The position numbers and the translations under genes were made by a program. A DNA stretch of 12,918 bases. It comes from Opitutaceae bacterium (lineage in GTDB: Bacteria; Verrucomicrobiota; Verrucomicrobiia; Opitutales; Opitutaceae). Shown here piece after piece: positions 1 through 6,926 of this stretch. Under the pieces are notes generated by a model, which worked only from the letters and a program-made list of their open reading frames with translations, was not told the DNA's origin and made no database searches. Positions within the stretch are counted from its first letter, which is position 1. Each line of letters begins with the position of its first letter. The stretch spans positions 1-12,918 of the forward strand of contig SYDD01000321.1 in NCBI GenBank assembly GCA_005786775.1, given 5' to 3'.

Positions 1-492
1 CAGGCCGTGACGGCGGCCGCGGCGGAGTTCGCGGTCACCGTGCGCGCGCCCCTGCTGCTCGGCAACAGCCCGGGGGGCGGCCGCAGCCTCCACGAGCGGC
101 TCTTCGCTGACTGGGCGGCGGGCCGGACACCCCGGCTCTTCACTGACGAGTTCCGCCAGCCCTGTACCGCAGACAACCTGGCGGAAGTCCTCGTCGAGCT
201 CTGCGAGCGCCGCGACGTGCGGGGCGTCGTGCACTGGGCGGGGACCGAACTCGTCTCGCGGCTAGAGCTGGCGGAGCGGGTGCGGGCGCATTTCCGGCTG
301 ACTCCGCAGCAGGCGCCGCTCGCCGCGACCACGCGGGCGGACCAGCCGGACGCCGCGCGCCGGCGGCCCGCGCGGCTGGAGCTGGACCTGCGCCCCCTCG
401 CGGGCCGGTTGCGCACGCCGCCGGAGCCCCTCGCCGCGGCGCTAGAGGAGCTTCAGGTGCCGGTGGCGTCGCGAGCGTGGTATCTCGGCTGA
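1..492 (+). CDS. SDR-family sugar-nucleotide reductase (RmlD-like), 3' part only
   Basis: The reading frame is open at the left edge, so the N-terminus with the expected NAD(P)-binding Rossmann motif and the catalytic YxxxK lies outside the window. About 163 residues remain. The segment reading LFTDEFRQPCTADNLAEVLV is followed by GVVHWAG and a helix beginning LELAERV. This matches the second half of RmlD_sub_bind proteins (dTDP-4-dehydrorhamnose reductase and relatives), where a strand-loop carrying F/RxP and a DLA-like helix line the sugar pocket, and the final strand carries the 'vyHl.G.e..Sr.e.a' pattern. The end is divergent and Arg/Leu/Pro-rich, so the sugar substrate cannot be named. 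A GTG at 7-9 could be mistaken for the start, but it lies inside the domain. The lipoate-family gene begins 3 nt after the stop, which suggests co-transcription. The family call is fairly safe; the specific reaction is not. Confidence 0.72.
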   Translation, partial: QAVTAAAAEFAVTVRAPLLLGNSPGGGRSLHERLFADWAAGRTPRLFTDEFRQPCTADNLAEVLVELCERRDVRGVVHWAGTELVSRLELAERVRAHFRLTPQQAPLAATTRADQPDAARRRPARLELDLRPLAGRLRTPPEPLAAALEELQVPVASRAWYLG

Positions 493-495
493 ACG

Positions 496-1209
496 ATGCG
501 CCTCGACCTGCTCCCCTGCCGCCTCGGCGGCGCCGCCGAGAACATGGCCGTCGATTTCCTGCTCCTGCAGCGCTATCCCGCTGCGGACGCGGCCCGCTTC
601 CGCTCCTACGGCTGGCACCGGCCCGCGTTCACCTTCGGCTACTCCCAGGCGCTCGACTTCGTGCGCACCCAACTGCCCGCGGGCGAGACGCCGGACCTCT
701 GCCGGCGGCCGACCGGCGGCGGGGTGGTCGACCATCGCGAGGACTGGACCTACGCGCTCGTGATCCCCCGCGGGCACCCGCTCGAGGATATGCGGGCGAC
801 CAAGAGTTACCGCGAGGTGCACGAGGCGCTGGCGGCCAGCCTGCGCGCTCAGGGCGTGCCGGCCGTCACCCAGGAGGTACGCGACCCCGCGGCGGATACC
901 CCGGCGGGCGTGTGCTTCGAGCGCGCGGAGGTCCACGACGTCATCCACTCCGGCACCGGCGCGAAGATCGCGGGCGCGGCCCAGAAGCGGAACAAGCGCG
1001 GCCTGCTCTTCCAGGGTTCGATCTGGCGGCCGGCGGCGGAGTCCGGGGTCCCGGTGGACTGGGACCGTTTCACGACGGACTTCAGCGCCGCGCTCGCCAC
1101 GCTGCTGGGCGCGGAGGCCGGCCCCGCGCCGTGGCCGGAGTTCGCCGAGGGCGAGGTCGAGGCGTTGACGGAGCAGTACGCCTCGCCCGAGTGGCACGCG
1201 CACCGCTGA
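496..1209 (+). CDS. Lipoate/octanoate protein transferase or ligase (BPL/LplA/LipB fold)
   Basis: This 237-residue cytosolic enzyme should attach lipoate or octanoate to the lysine of lipoyl domains (E2 subunits, GcvH). The family motifs are clear. RRPTGGG at residues 70-76 is the RRxTGGG loop that binds the acyl-adenylate. GAKIAGAAQKR at 155-165 carries the conserved lysine K157 in the (G)xKixGxAQ signature. A Cys-Phe pair at 140-141 precedes it, in the position where LipM/LipL octanoyltransferases carry their catalytic cysteine. The protein is much shorter than E. coli LplA (about 338 residues) and stops after the catalytic domain, with no room for the LplA accessory domain. It could therefore be an amidotransferase/octanoyltransferase (LipM-like) rather than an ATP-using ligase; this is inference. 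The start is the ATG 3 nt after the upstream stop, with no Shine-Dalgarno sequence, so translation is probably coupled to the preceding gene. Confidence 0.85.
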   Translation: MRLDLLPCRLGGAAENMAVDFLLLQRYPAADAARFRSYGWHRPAFTFGYSQALDFVRTQLPAGETPDLCRRPTGGGVVDHREDWTYALVIPRGHPLEDMRATKSYREVHEALAASLRAQGVPAVTQEVRDPAADTPAGVCFERAEVHDVIHSGTGAKIAGAAQKRNKRGLLFQGSIWRPAAESGVPVDWDRFTTDFSAALATLLGAEAGPAPWPEFAEGEVEALTEQYASPEWHAHR

Positions 1210-1295
1210 ACCGGGCGCGCGGCGTGGGGATCGTCACCGGGGGCTCGCCATCCGCGGGACCCGCCCTTCAGCCTTCCCCGCAACCCCCTGACCTT
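1210..1295. other. Short intergenic leader before the TonB receptor
   Basis: These 86 nt lie between the lipoate-family gene and the receptor ATG. The stretch is GC-rich and changes to a pyrimidine-rich tract (roughly 1262-1295) just before the start. I see no Shine-Dalgarno sequence, no convincing -35/-10 pair and no terminator hairpin with a T-run, so whether the receptor has its own promoter cannot be decided from the sequence. Confidence 0.4.
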
Positions 1296-4200
1296 ATGCC
1301 GCACCTGCGCCGCTGCCTGACCGCGTGTTTCCTCTGCCTGCTCCCGGCCCTGCTCCCGGCCGCCACGCCGCCCGCCACCGGCGCTCTGGAGGGCCGGGTG
1401 GCCCACGGGGTGACGGGCGCCTACCTCGTGGGCGTGCGGGTGACCGTCGAGGGGACCACCCTGGAAACCGCGACCGACGCGGACGGCATTTACCGGTTGG
1501 GCGGCGTGGCGGCGGGGACCGTGCGCGTCCGGGCCTTCTACACCGGCCTGCCCCCGCAGACCGTCACGGCGCAGGTTCCGGCCGGCGGCAATGCGACCGC
1601 CGACTTCCGCCTCGCTCCGGCGGGCGGAGGCGACGCGGGCGGGCCGATCCGGCTGGATCAGTTTGTCGTCGCGAGCGCGCGGGAGATGAGCGGCGCCGCC
1701 CTCGCGATCAACGAGCAGCGCTTCGCGCCGAACATCAAGAACGTGGTCGCGGTGGATGAGTTCGGCGACGTGGCCGAGGGCAACGTGGCGGAGTTCCTGA
1801 AGTTCCTGCCCGGCGTGAACATCGACTACGCCGGCGGCAACGCGCGCGAGGTCTCGCTCAACGGCGTGCCCGGCGACTACGTGCCCGTGACCATCGCGGG
1901 CTTCAGCCTCGCCAGCGCGGTCGGCGGGGGCGGCGGCGGCACCAACCGCAGCGTCGGCCTCGACCAGGTGGCGATCAACAACCTCTCCCGCGTCGAGGTG
2001 GAGTTCTCCCCCACCCCGGACTCCGAGGGCAACGCCCTCGCCGGTTCCGTGAATATGGTGCCGCGCAGCTCCTTCGAGCGGTCCAAGCCCCAGTTCAACC
2101 TCAGCACCTACGTGCTCTTCCGCGACAACGCGCGCGACTGGGACCGCACGCCGGCCCCGCGCCACCCCACCCGCAAGATCCACCCGGGGATGGACTTCTC
2201 CTACGTCGCCCCCGTCAGCCGCACCTTCGGCTTCACCCTCTCCGGCGGCTTCAACCGCCAGTACTCCGGCGAGCCCCAGGCCCAGAACACCTGGCGCGGC
2301 ACCCAGGCCGCCACCAACGGCGTCGCCTACCCCCACACCACGTTTGACCGGCCGTACCTCACCTCCTTTCTCGTGCGCAACAGCGGCAAGGACACCAAGC
2401 GCTCCTCGCTCGGCTTCACCCTCGACTGGAAACCCGCGCCGCGCGACCGCCTCTCGCTCTCCTTCCAGGCGTCGACCTTCGACGTGATGATCAACCACAA
2501 CGCCCTCACCTTCGAGGTGGGCCGCGTGAACCCCGGCGATTTCAGCCTCACTCACACCCGCGGTGCCGCCGGCCAGGGCAACATCCAGGTCGTCTCGACC
2601 GGCGCCTCCCGGATGAACTGGACCTATATGCCGTCGCTCACCTGGCGCCACGACGGCCCCGAATGGCGGCTGGAGTCCGGCCTCGCCGTCTCCCGCGCCC
2701 GCAACCGCAGCAACACCCTGCGCGCCGGCATCTTCGACACCACCACCTCGCGGCGCACCGGCGTCACGGTGTCCTTCGCCGATAACTTCTACCTCCGCCC
2801 GGGCGTGGTCACCGTGACTGACGCCGCCGGCCAGCCCGTGGACCCCTACGTGCTGGACACCTACGCGCTGACGGCGACCACGGGCAACGAGCGGTCGACG
2901 GACGACATGAAGCACACCCTGTACGCCAACGCGCGCCGTGCCTTCCGCGGACCGCTGCCCTTCGCGCTCAAGGGCGGCCTCGACTTCCGCCGCGCCGCGC
3001 GCGACCAGCGCCTGTTCGTGCCGAACTTCACCTACGTCGGGCGCGACGGCGTCGCCAGCACGACCGTGACTCCGGGGAGCGACGACCGCCCGCGGCCGTT
3101 TCTCGACCCGAGCTTCTCCAGCCGCGTCGCGCCCTACGGTTTCCCGCGGATCGAGGGCGTGAGCAGCGAGCTGCTCTACCGGCACTACCTCGACAACCCG
3201 GCCTACTTCACCACCAACGCGAACACCAACTACCGGAACTTGGTGACCAACTCCAAGTGGGCGGAGGAGCTGGTCTCGGCGGCCTACCTGCGGGCGGACC
3301 TCGGCCTGCTGGGCAACCGCCTGCGGTTCACCGGCGGCGTGCGCGCGGAGCAGACGAACCTCGCCGCGCAGGGGCCGTTCACCGACCCGAACCGCAACGT
3401 GCAGCGCGACGCGCAGGGCCGCCCGGTGCTCGGCGCCAACGGCCGCCCCGTCGCGATCGCCCCGGCGAACACCCTCGAATTCTCGCGCCTCACCTTCCTC
3501 GACCGTGGCTTCAACGCCGAGAAGGAGTACCTGCGCTGGTTCCCGAGCCTCAACGCGAGCTTCAACGTACGCGAGGACCTGATCGCGCGCGCCTCGTGGT
3601 CCACCTCGGTGGGCCGGCCCGACTTCAACCAGTACGCCGGCGGCGTCACGCTGCCCGACCCCGAGAACCCCTCGCCGAACGACCAGATCACGATCAACAA
3701 CATCGGGATCAAGCCGTGGACCGCCCGCGCGGTGAACGTGCGCCTCGAGTACTACCTGCAGGGCGTCGGCCAGGTCTCGGTCGGCGCCTTCCGCCGCGAC
3801 TTCGAGAACTTCTTCGGCAGCACCACGATCGCCGCCACGCCGGAGTTCCTCGAGCTCTACGACCTCAACCCGAACGTCTACGGCCAGTACCCGGTCGTCA
3901 CGCAGACCAACCTCGACCGCACGGTGCGGATGCAGGGCCTCACCTTCAATTACCGCCAGCCGCTCACCTTCCTTCCGGCGTGGGCGCGCGGCGTGCAGGT
4001 CTACGCCAACGGCAGCGCCCAGCGCCTCCTCGGGCCGGCGGCCGCCACCTTCCCGGGCTTCGTGCCGCGGACGGCGAACTGGGGCTTCAGCTTCACCCGC
4101 GAGAAGCTCTCCTTACGCGCCAACTGGAACTACCGCGGGGCCCAGCGTCGCGCCGCGATCGCCAGTGGCCCCAGCATCGAGCCGGGCACGTTCACCTGGT

Positions 4201-4400
4201 GGTCGAAGCGCCTCTACGTCGACGTCGGCGGCGAGTACACCTTCCGCCCGGGGATGGCCGTGTTCGCCAACCTCCGCAACATCGGCGACACCCCGGACGA
4301 CATCAAGGTCTACGGGCCCAGCACGCCCTTGGTCGCGCGGTTCCGCCAGCGCATCGAGTTCGGCTCGCTCTGGATGATCGGCGTCAAGGGCACTTTCTAA
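1296..4400 (+). CDS. TonB-dependent outer-membrane receptor with N-terminal carboxypeptidase-regulatory-like domain
   Basis: A 1034-residue receptor that should import a ligand across the outer membrane using TonB energy. Residues 1-23 form a signal peptide (Arg-Arg, a Leu-rich core, then PAA). Residues 29-108 are a CarboxypepD_reg-like beta-sandwich (EGRVAHGVTGAYLVGVRVTV, then DADGIYRL). A strand DQFVVASARE at 121-130 is a plausible TonB-box region. The plug spans about 138-262: NVAEFLKFLPGVNIDY, EVSLNG, then VEVEFSPTPDSEGNALAGSVN. This resembles the TonB-Xanth-Caul type of plug common in Verrucomicrobiota, and it contains a run of six glycines at 210-215. The remainder is a beta-barrel rich in Tyr/Asn/Arg strands, ending IGVKGTF with the terminal Phe required for BAM assembly. 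The frame is open upstream to 477, but the ATG at 1296 is chosen because it begins a proper signal peptide. No SusD, FecI/FecR or transporter gene is adjacent, so the ligand is unknown. Confidence 0.93.
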   Translation: MPHLRRCLTACFLCLLPALLPAATPPATGALEGRVAHGVTGAYLVGVRVTVEGTTLETATDADGIYRLGGVAAGTVRVRAFYTGLPPQTVTAQVPAGGNATADFRLAPAGGGDAGGPIRLDQFVVASAREMSGAALAINEQRFAPNIKNVVAVDEFGDVAEGNVAEFLKFLPGVNIDYAGGNAREVSLNGVPGDYVPVTIAGFSLASAVGGGGGGTNRSVGLDQVAINNLSRVEVEFSPTPDSEGNALAGSVNMVPRSSFERSKPQFNLSTYVLFRDNARDWDRTPAPRHPTRKIHPGMDFSYVAPVSRTFGFTLSGGFNRQYSGEPQAQNTWRGTQAATNGVAYPHTTFDRPYLTSFLVRNSGKDTKRSSLGFTLDWKPAPRDRLSLSFQASTFDVMINHNALTFEVGRVNPGDFSLTHTRGAAGQGNIQVVSTGASRMNWTYMPSLTWRHDGPEWRLESGLAVSRARNRSNTLRAGIFDTTTSRRTGVTVSFADNFYLRPGVVTVTDAAGQPVDPYVLDTYALTATTGNERSTDDMKHTLYANARRAFRGPLPFALKGGLDFRRAARDQRLFVPNFTYVGRDGVASTTVTPGSDDRPRPFLDPSFSSRVAPYGFPRIEGVSSELLYRHYLDNPAYFTTNANTNYRNLVTNSKWAEELVSAAYLRADLGLLGNRLRFTGGVRAEQTNLAAQGPFTDPNRNVQRDAQGRPVLGANGRPVAIAPANTLEFSRLTFLDRGFNAEKEYLRWFPSLNASFNVREDLIARASWSTSVGRPDFNQYAGGVTLPDPENPSPNDQITINNIGIKPWTARAVNVRLEYYLQGVGQVSVGAFRRDFENFFGSTTIAATPEFLELYDLNPNVYGQYPVVTQTNLDRTVRMQGLTFNYRQPLTFLPAWARGVQVYANGSAQRLLGPAAATFPGFVPRTANWGFSFTREKLSLRANWNYRGAQRRAAIASGPSIEPGTFTWWSKRLYVDVGGEYTFRPGMAVFANLRNIGDTPDDIKVYGPSTPLVARFRQRIEFGSLWMIGVKGTF

Positions 4401-4416
4401 GCGCGCTCGGCGCCGG

Positions 4417-5193
4417 TCAACGCCCGAGGAACGCCTCGAAGCGGACTGCGTCCTCGGGCGTGTCGACCCCGATGGTGGGGTCATCCGTGACGTCGCAGGC
4501 GATCTCGAGGCCGTTCTCAAGCACGCGGAGCTGCTCCAGCTTCTCGAGCTGCTCGAAACGGCCGGGGGGCAGGGCGGCGAAACGGTCGAGCAGCCCGGCA
4601 TCGTAGGCGTAGAGCCCGAGGTGGCGGAAACAGGGGTGGGCGGCGACCCAGGCGTCGTCGACGCGCCCCTGCAGGTCGCGGGCGTAGGGCACCGGGGAGC
4701 GCGAGAAGTAGAGGGCCCGGCGGCCGACCGCCCCGGTCCGGCCGGCGGGAAAATCGCCGAGCAGGGCCTTGACCTGGTTGGGGTTATGAAAGTCGGCGGC
4801 CGTGCGGAAGGGGGTGACCAGCGTCGCCATCGGGGCCCCGCCGGCGAGCAGGGCGGCGAGGGCGCGGATCTGGGCGCCGGTGACGAGCGGCTCGTCGGCT
4901 TGGACGTTGATCACCCGCTGGGCGCCGATCCGGCGGTTGGCCTCCGCGAGGCGGTCCGTGCCGCTCTGGTGGGCGACGCTGGTGGGCAGGGCCTGGAAGC
5001 CGGCGGCGGTGACGCAGTCGGCGAGCAGGGGGTCATCGACCGCGAAGTAGAGGGGAAACTCCGGGGCTTCGGCGGCGATGCGTTCGGCAACCCAGCGGAG
5101 GAGGGGTTTGCCGCGGATCGGGTGCAGCAGTTTGCGCGGGAAACGGGTCGATTCCAGACGGCACGGCACGATGATCGCGGTGGCGGGCGGCAT
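4417..5193 (-). CDS. kdsB: 3-deoxy-manno-octulosonate cytidylyltransferase (CMP-Kdo synthetase)
   Basis: This 258-residue cytosolic enzyme activates Kdo with CTP to give CMP-Kdo for the LPS inner core. The nucleotidyltransferase signature is intact: IIVPCRLESTRFPRK at 7-21 (CTP-binding loop with R12, R17 and K21), HQSGTDR at 75-81, NVQADEP at 96-102 (Mg-binding Asp at residue 100), YFSRSPVPY at 162-170, FEQLEKLEQLR at 213-223 and GVDTPED at 242-248. Length fits the family (about 245-260). The frame is open further upstream to 5427, but that part runs antisense through the HPr gene and is not kdsB-like. The ATG at 5193 places the first strand exactly where expected. There is no Shine-Dalgarno sequence. 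It converges on the TonB receptor with only 16 nt between the two stops and diverges from the HPr gene across 78 nt. No other Kdo gene is in view. Confidence 0.96.
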   Translation of the reverse strand: MPPATAIIVPCRLESTRFPRKLLHPIRGKPLLRWVAERIAAEAPEFPLYFAVDDPLLADCVTAAGFQALPTSVAHQSGTDRLAEANRRIGAQRVINVQADEPLVTGAQIRALAALLAGGAPMATLVTPFRTAADFHNPNQVKALLGDFPAGRTGAVGRRALYFSRSPVPYARDLQGRVDDAWVAAHPCFRHLGLYAYDAGLLDRFAALPPGRFEQLEKLEQLRVLENGLEIACDVTDDPTIGVDTPEDAVRFEAFLGR

Positions 5194-5219
5194 GGGCGGG
5201 ACGCTGGCGCCGGGTTTTT

Positions 5220-5231
5220 GGGTTGCAAGCC
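5220..5231. promoter_or_regulatory. Near-palindrome around TTGCAA in the kdsB/HPr divergent gap
   Basis: The 78-nt gap between the divergent kdsB and HPr starts (5194-5271) contains a perfect TTGCAA palindrome at 5223-5228. It is flanked by GG and CC with one mismatched pair between. On the plus strand it could serve as a weak -35 box for the HPr gene, with GATTTT at 5246-5251 as -10 (17-nt spacer, only partial match to consensus). It sits near the middle of the gap, so it could also be an operator. This is suggestive only. Confidence 0.25.
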
Positions 5232-5271
5232 GAGGAGGCGAAAGCGATTTTAACCGGCCCGCCACGATCCC

Positions 5272-5571
5272 ATGAGCCAAGCCAACGCCAGCCCGACCAC
5301 CACTCCTCTCACCCGGGAGCTGATCGTGCAGAACAAGATGGGCATTCACGCCCGGCCGGCAGCGATGATTGTGCGCATCACCAACAAGTTCCGCGCCGAG
5401 GTGTTGGTCGAAAAGGACGAGGAGCAAGTTAACGGCAAGAGCATCATGGGCCTAATGATGCTAGCGGCGGGCAAGGGGGCGAAGGTCCGATTCATCGCGA
5501 CCGGGACCGACGCGGCGAACCTACTCACCGAGTTGGAGAGCTTGTTCGCGCGGAAGTTCGACGAGGTCTGA
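5272..5571 (+). CDS. HPr-family phosphocarrier protein
   Basis: This 99-residue cytosolic phosphocarrier would accept phosphate from an EI-type enzyme on a histidine and pass it on or act as a signal. The active-site motif GIHARPA (residues 24-30) gives H26, equivalent to His15 of classic HPr. The second motif NGKSIMGLMML (54-64) gives S57, equivalent to Ser46, the target of HPr kinase/phosphorylase. It is about 12 residues longer than a typical HPr because of a Ser/Thr/Pro-rich N-terminal tail before the first strand (ELIVQNKMGIH). No EI, EII or hprK gene is in the window, so it could serve sugar transport, a PTS-Ntr-like chain or HprK-linked regulation. The ATG at 5272 has no Shine-Dalgarno sequence. 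It is convergent with carA, with an inverted repeat at its stop codon. Confidence 0.93.
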   Translation: MSQANASPTTTPLTRELIVQNKMGIHARPAAMIVRITNKFRAEVLVEKDEEQVNGKSIMGLMMLAAGKGAKVRFIATGTDAANLLTELESLFARKFDEV

Positions 5572-5595
5572 CCCCGCCCAGTGGCGAACGGGGTC
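5570..5595. terminator. Possible bidirectional terminator hairpin between HPr gene and carA
   Basis: A perfect 7-bp inverted repeat, GACCCCG (5570-5576) and CGGGGTC (5589-5595), with a 12-nt loop, starts on the HPr stop codon. It lies in the 64-nt gap between two convergent genes. There is no T-run on either strand, so it is not a classic intrinsic terminator. It could still block read-through in both directions, or be chance in GC-rich DNA. Confidence 0.35.
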
Positions 5596-5635
5596 GATGG
5601 GCCGGAACCGGCCTCCGCCGGCGCGGCCGCACCTC

Positions 5636-6802
5636 TCAGACCTTGCCGGCTTGGCGCGCCTCGACCATCCGATAAAAATCGACGAAGAGCGGATCCGCGT
5701 CGTTCGGACCGGGGGCGGCCTCCGGGTGGTATTGGACGCTGAAGACGGGCAGGGTGTTGTGCCGGAGGCCCTCGACTGTGCGGTCGTTCAGGTTGATCTC
5801 GGTGATGCGGGCGCCGCGCTGCTCGATCGACTTGGGGTCGGTGGCAAAGCCGTGATTCTGGGCGGTGATCGAGACGCGGCCGGTCTCGAGATTCTGCACC
5901 GGCTGGTTACCGCCGCGGTGGCCGAACTTGAGCTTGAAGGTGGTGCCGCCGAGGGCGTGGGTCAGCATCTGGTGCCCGAGGCAGATCCCAAACATCGGGA
6001 AATCGGGCAGCAGGTTGGTGACCGTGTGGTGGATGTACGGCAGGGCGGCGGGGTCACCGGGGCCGTTCGAGAGGAAGATCGCATCCGGCCGGTGCTCGCG
6101 CACCGCCTCCGGCGGCGTGGTGGCGGGGAACACCTGCACGTCAAACCCGTGGTGGGCCAGCTTGCGGAAGATGCTGAACTTGGCGCCGTAATCGAAGGCC
6201 GCGACGCGGAAGCGGCGGGCCGGCGCGTCCGGCAGGTTCATCGTCGTGCCCACCGGCAGGTAGGGCAGGTTGCCGCGGTCCACGGAGGGCCACCGGTAGG
6301 GTGCCGCGCAGGTGACTTCCCGCACGTAATCCGTGCCGGCCATGTCGCGCCAGCCGCGCGCGAGGGCAATGGCCTCGGCGTCGGCGATCGGGCGCGTGCT
6401 CAAGCAGCACTTCATCGCACCATCCACGCGCAGCTTCTTCGTGAGGGCCCGCGTGTCGACGTCACTGATCCCCGGGATGCCGTGGCGGGCGAGGTAGTCC
6501 CCGAGCGAGAGGCGGCTGCGCCAGTTGCTGACCACCGGCGAGAGCTCCCGGACCACAAACCCGGTGCAGCGCGGCGCGGCGGCCTCGTTGTCCTCCTCGT
6601 TGATCCCGTAGTTGCCGATCTGCACGGCCGTCATCGTGACGATCTGGCCGCAGTAGGAGGGGTCCGTGAGGATCTCCTGGTCACCGGTCATCGAGGTGTT
6701 GAACACGCACTCGCCGGCGACGGTGGCGTCGGCGCCGAAGGCGCGGCCGCGGAACAGGGAACCGTCTTCGAGCGCGAGGAGGGCGGGTTTCGGCGAGGAC
6801 AT
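5636..6802 (-). CDS. carA: Carbamoyl-phosphate synthase small (glutaminase) subunit
   Basis: This 388-residue subunit hydrolyses glutamine and channels ammonia to the large subunit CarB to make carbamoyl phosphate for pyrimidines and arginine. The N-terminal CPSase_sm_chain domain spans about 7-140 (LEDGSLFRGRAFG, FNTSMTGDQEILTDPSY, GIPGISDVDTRALTKKLR). The C-terminal class I glutamine amidotransferase spans about 198-385. The nucleophile elbow FGICLGHQ gives C274, with SNGPGDP (245-251) as the oxyanion loop, and QYHPEAAPGP supplies the catalytic H359 and E361. All residues are intact and the length is normal. The start at 6802 (ATG, no Shine-Dalgarno sequence) gives the standard short N-terminus. 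carB is not in the window, so the two subunits are either unlinked or separated here. It diverges from kamA across a 124-nt gap with repeats that may control it. Confidence 0.97.
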   Translation of the reverse strand: MSSPKPALLALEDGSLFRGRAFGADATVAGECVFNTSMTGDQEILTDPSYCGQIVTMTAVQIGNYGINEEDNEAAAPRCTGFVVRELSPVVSNWRSRLSLGDYLARHGIPGISDVDTRALTKKLRVDGAMKCCLSTRPIADAEAIALARGWRDMAGTDYVREVTCAAPYRWPSVDRGNLPYLPVGTTMNLPDAPARRFRVAAFDYGAKFSIFRKLAHHGFDVQVFPATTPPEAVREHRPDAIFLSNGPGDPAALPYIHHTVTNLLPDFPMFGICLGHQMLTHALGGTTFKLKFGHRGGNQPVQNLETGRVSITAQNHGFATDPKSIEQRGARITEINLNDRTVEGLRHNTLPVFSVQYHPEAAPGPNDADPLFVDFYRMVEARQAGKV

Positions 6803-6824
6803 TAAAGCCGAACGAAAAACAGTC

Positions 6825-6852
6825 GTTTCGGGCGTGCCAAGTGGTTTCGGGC
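6825..6852. repeat. Perfect 9-bp direct repeat upstream of carA
   Basis: GTTTCGGGC occurs at 6825-6833 and again at 6844-6852, with a period of 19 bp, inside the carA/kamA divergent gap. Read toward carA the unit is GCCCGAAAC, ending 23 and 42 nt upstream of the start codon. A third, imperfect copy (GTTTCGGC, one G missing) lies at 6787-6794 inside the first codons of carA, exactly two periods (38 bp) from the first full copy. The arrangement resembles tandem binding sites for a regulator, but no binding protein is known from the sequence. Confidence 0.45.
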
Positions 6853-6862
6853 AAATCTTGGC
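6836..6862. promoter_or_regulatory. Candidate operator: 6-bp inverted repeat, 21-bp centre spacing
   Basis: GCCAAG (6836-6841) and CTTGGC (6857-6862) form a perfect inverted repeat. Their centres are 21 bp apart, about two helical turns, a common geometry for dimeric regulators. The site interleaves with the second copy of the GTTTCGGGC direct repeat and lies 34-60 nt upstream of carA. Function is inferred only from position and symmetry. Confidence 0.35.
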
Positions 6863-6886
6863 CCGCGCCGATTCCCGGCGGCCTGT

Positions 6887-6914
6887 TTGACACCAGGGGG
6901 CGCCACCCTAACAC
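6887..6914 (+). promoter_or_regulatory. Candidate sigma-70 promoter for kamA, with a very short leader
   Basis: A perfect -35 box TTGACA (6887-6892) is followed after 16 nt by TAACAC (6909-6914), which matches the -10 consensus at only three positions. Transcription would begin near 6920-6922, leaving a leader of about 5-7 nt before the ATG at 6927. There is no Shine-Dalgarno sequence, which fits a nearly leaderless message. The -35 is good and the -10 is weak. Confidence 0.4.
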
Positions 6915-6926
6915 TCTGGCCCGACA

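Noticed and set aside
477..1295. N-terminal extension of the TonB receptor frame back to 477
   Set aside because: It overlaps the lipoate enzyme in another frame, is Arg/Pro/Gly-rich, and would bury the signal peptide that begins at 1296.
1924..1941. GGC-rich tract as a phase-variable microsatellite
   Set aside because: It is an imperfect repeat encoding six glycines in a plug loop, and similar Gly-rich loops occur in related receptors; nothing suggests slippage.
849..3185. A 778-codon open frame on the minus strand across the lipoate enzyme and TonB receptor
   Set aside because: It is antisense to two well-supported genes, is rich in Gly/Ala/Val/His/Arg as expected from GC-rich complements, and shows no domain.
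5194..5427. N-terminal extension of kdsB back to 5427
   Set aside because: It runs antisense through the HPr gene, and the kdsB fold starts directly after the ATG at 5193.
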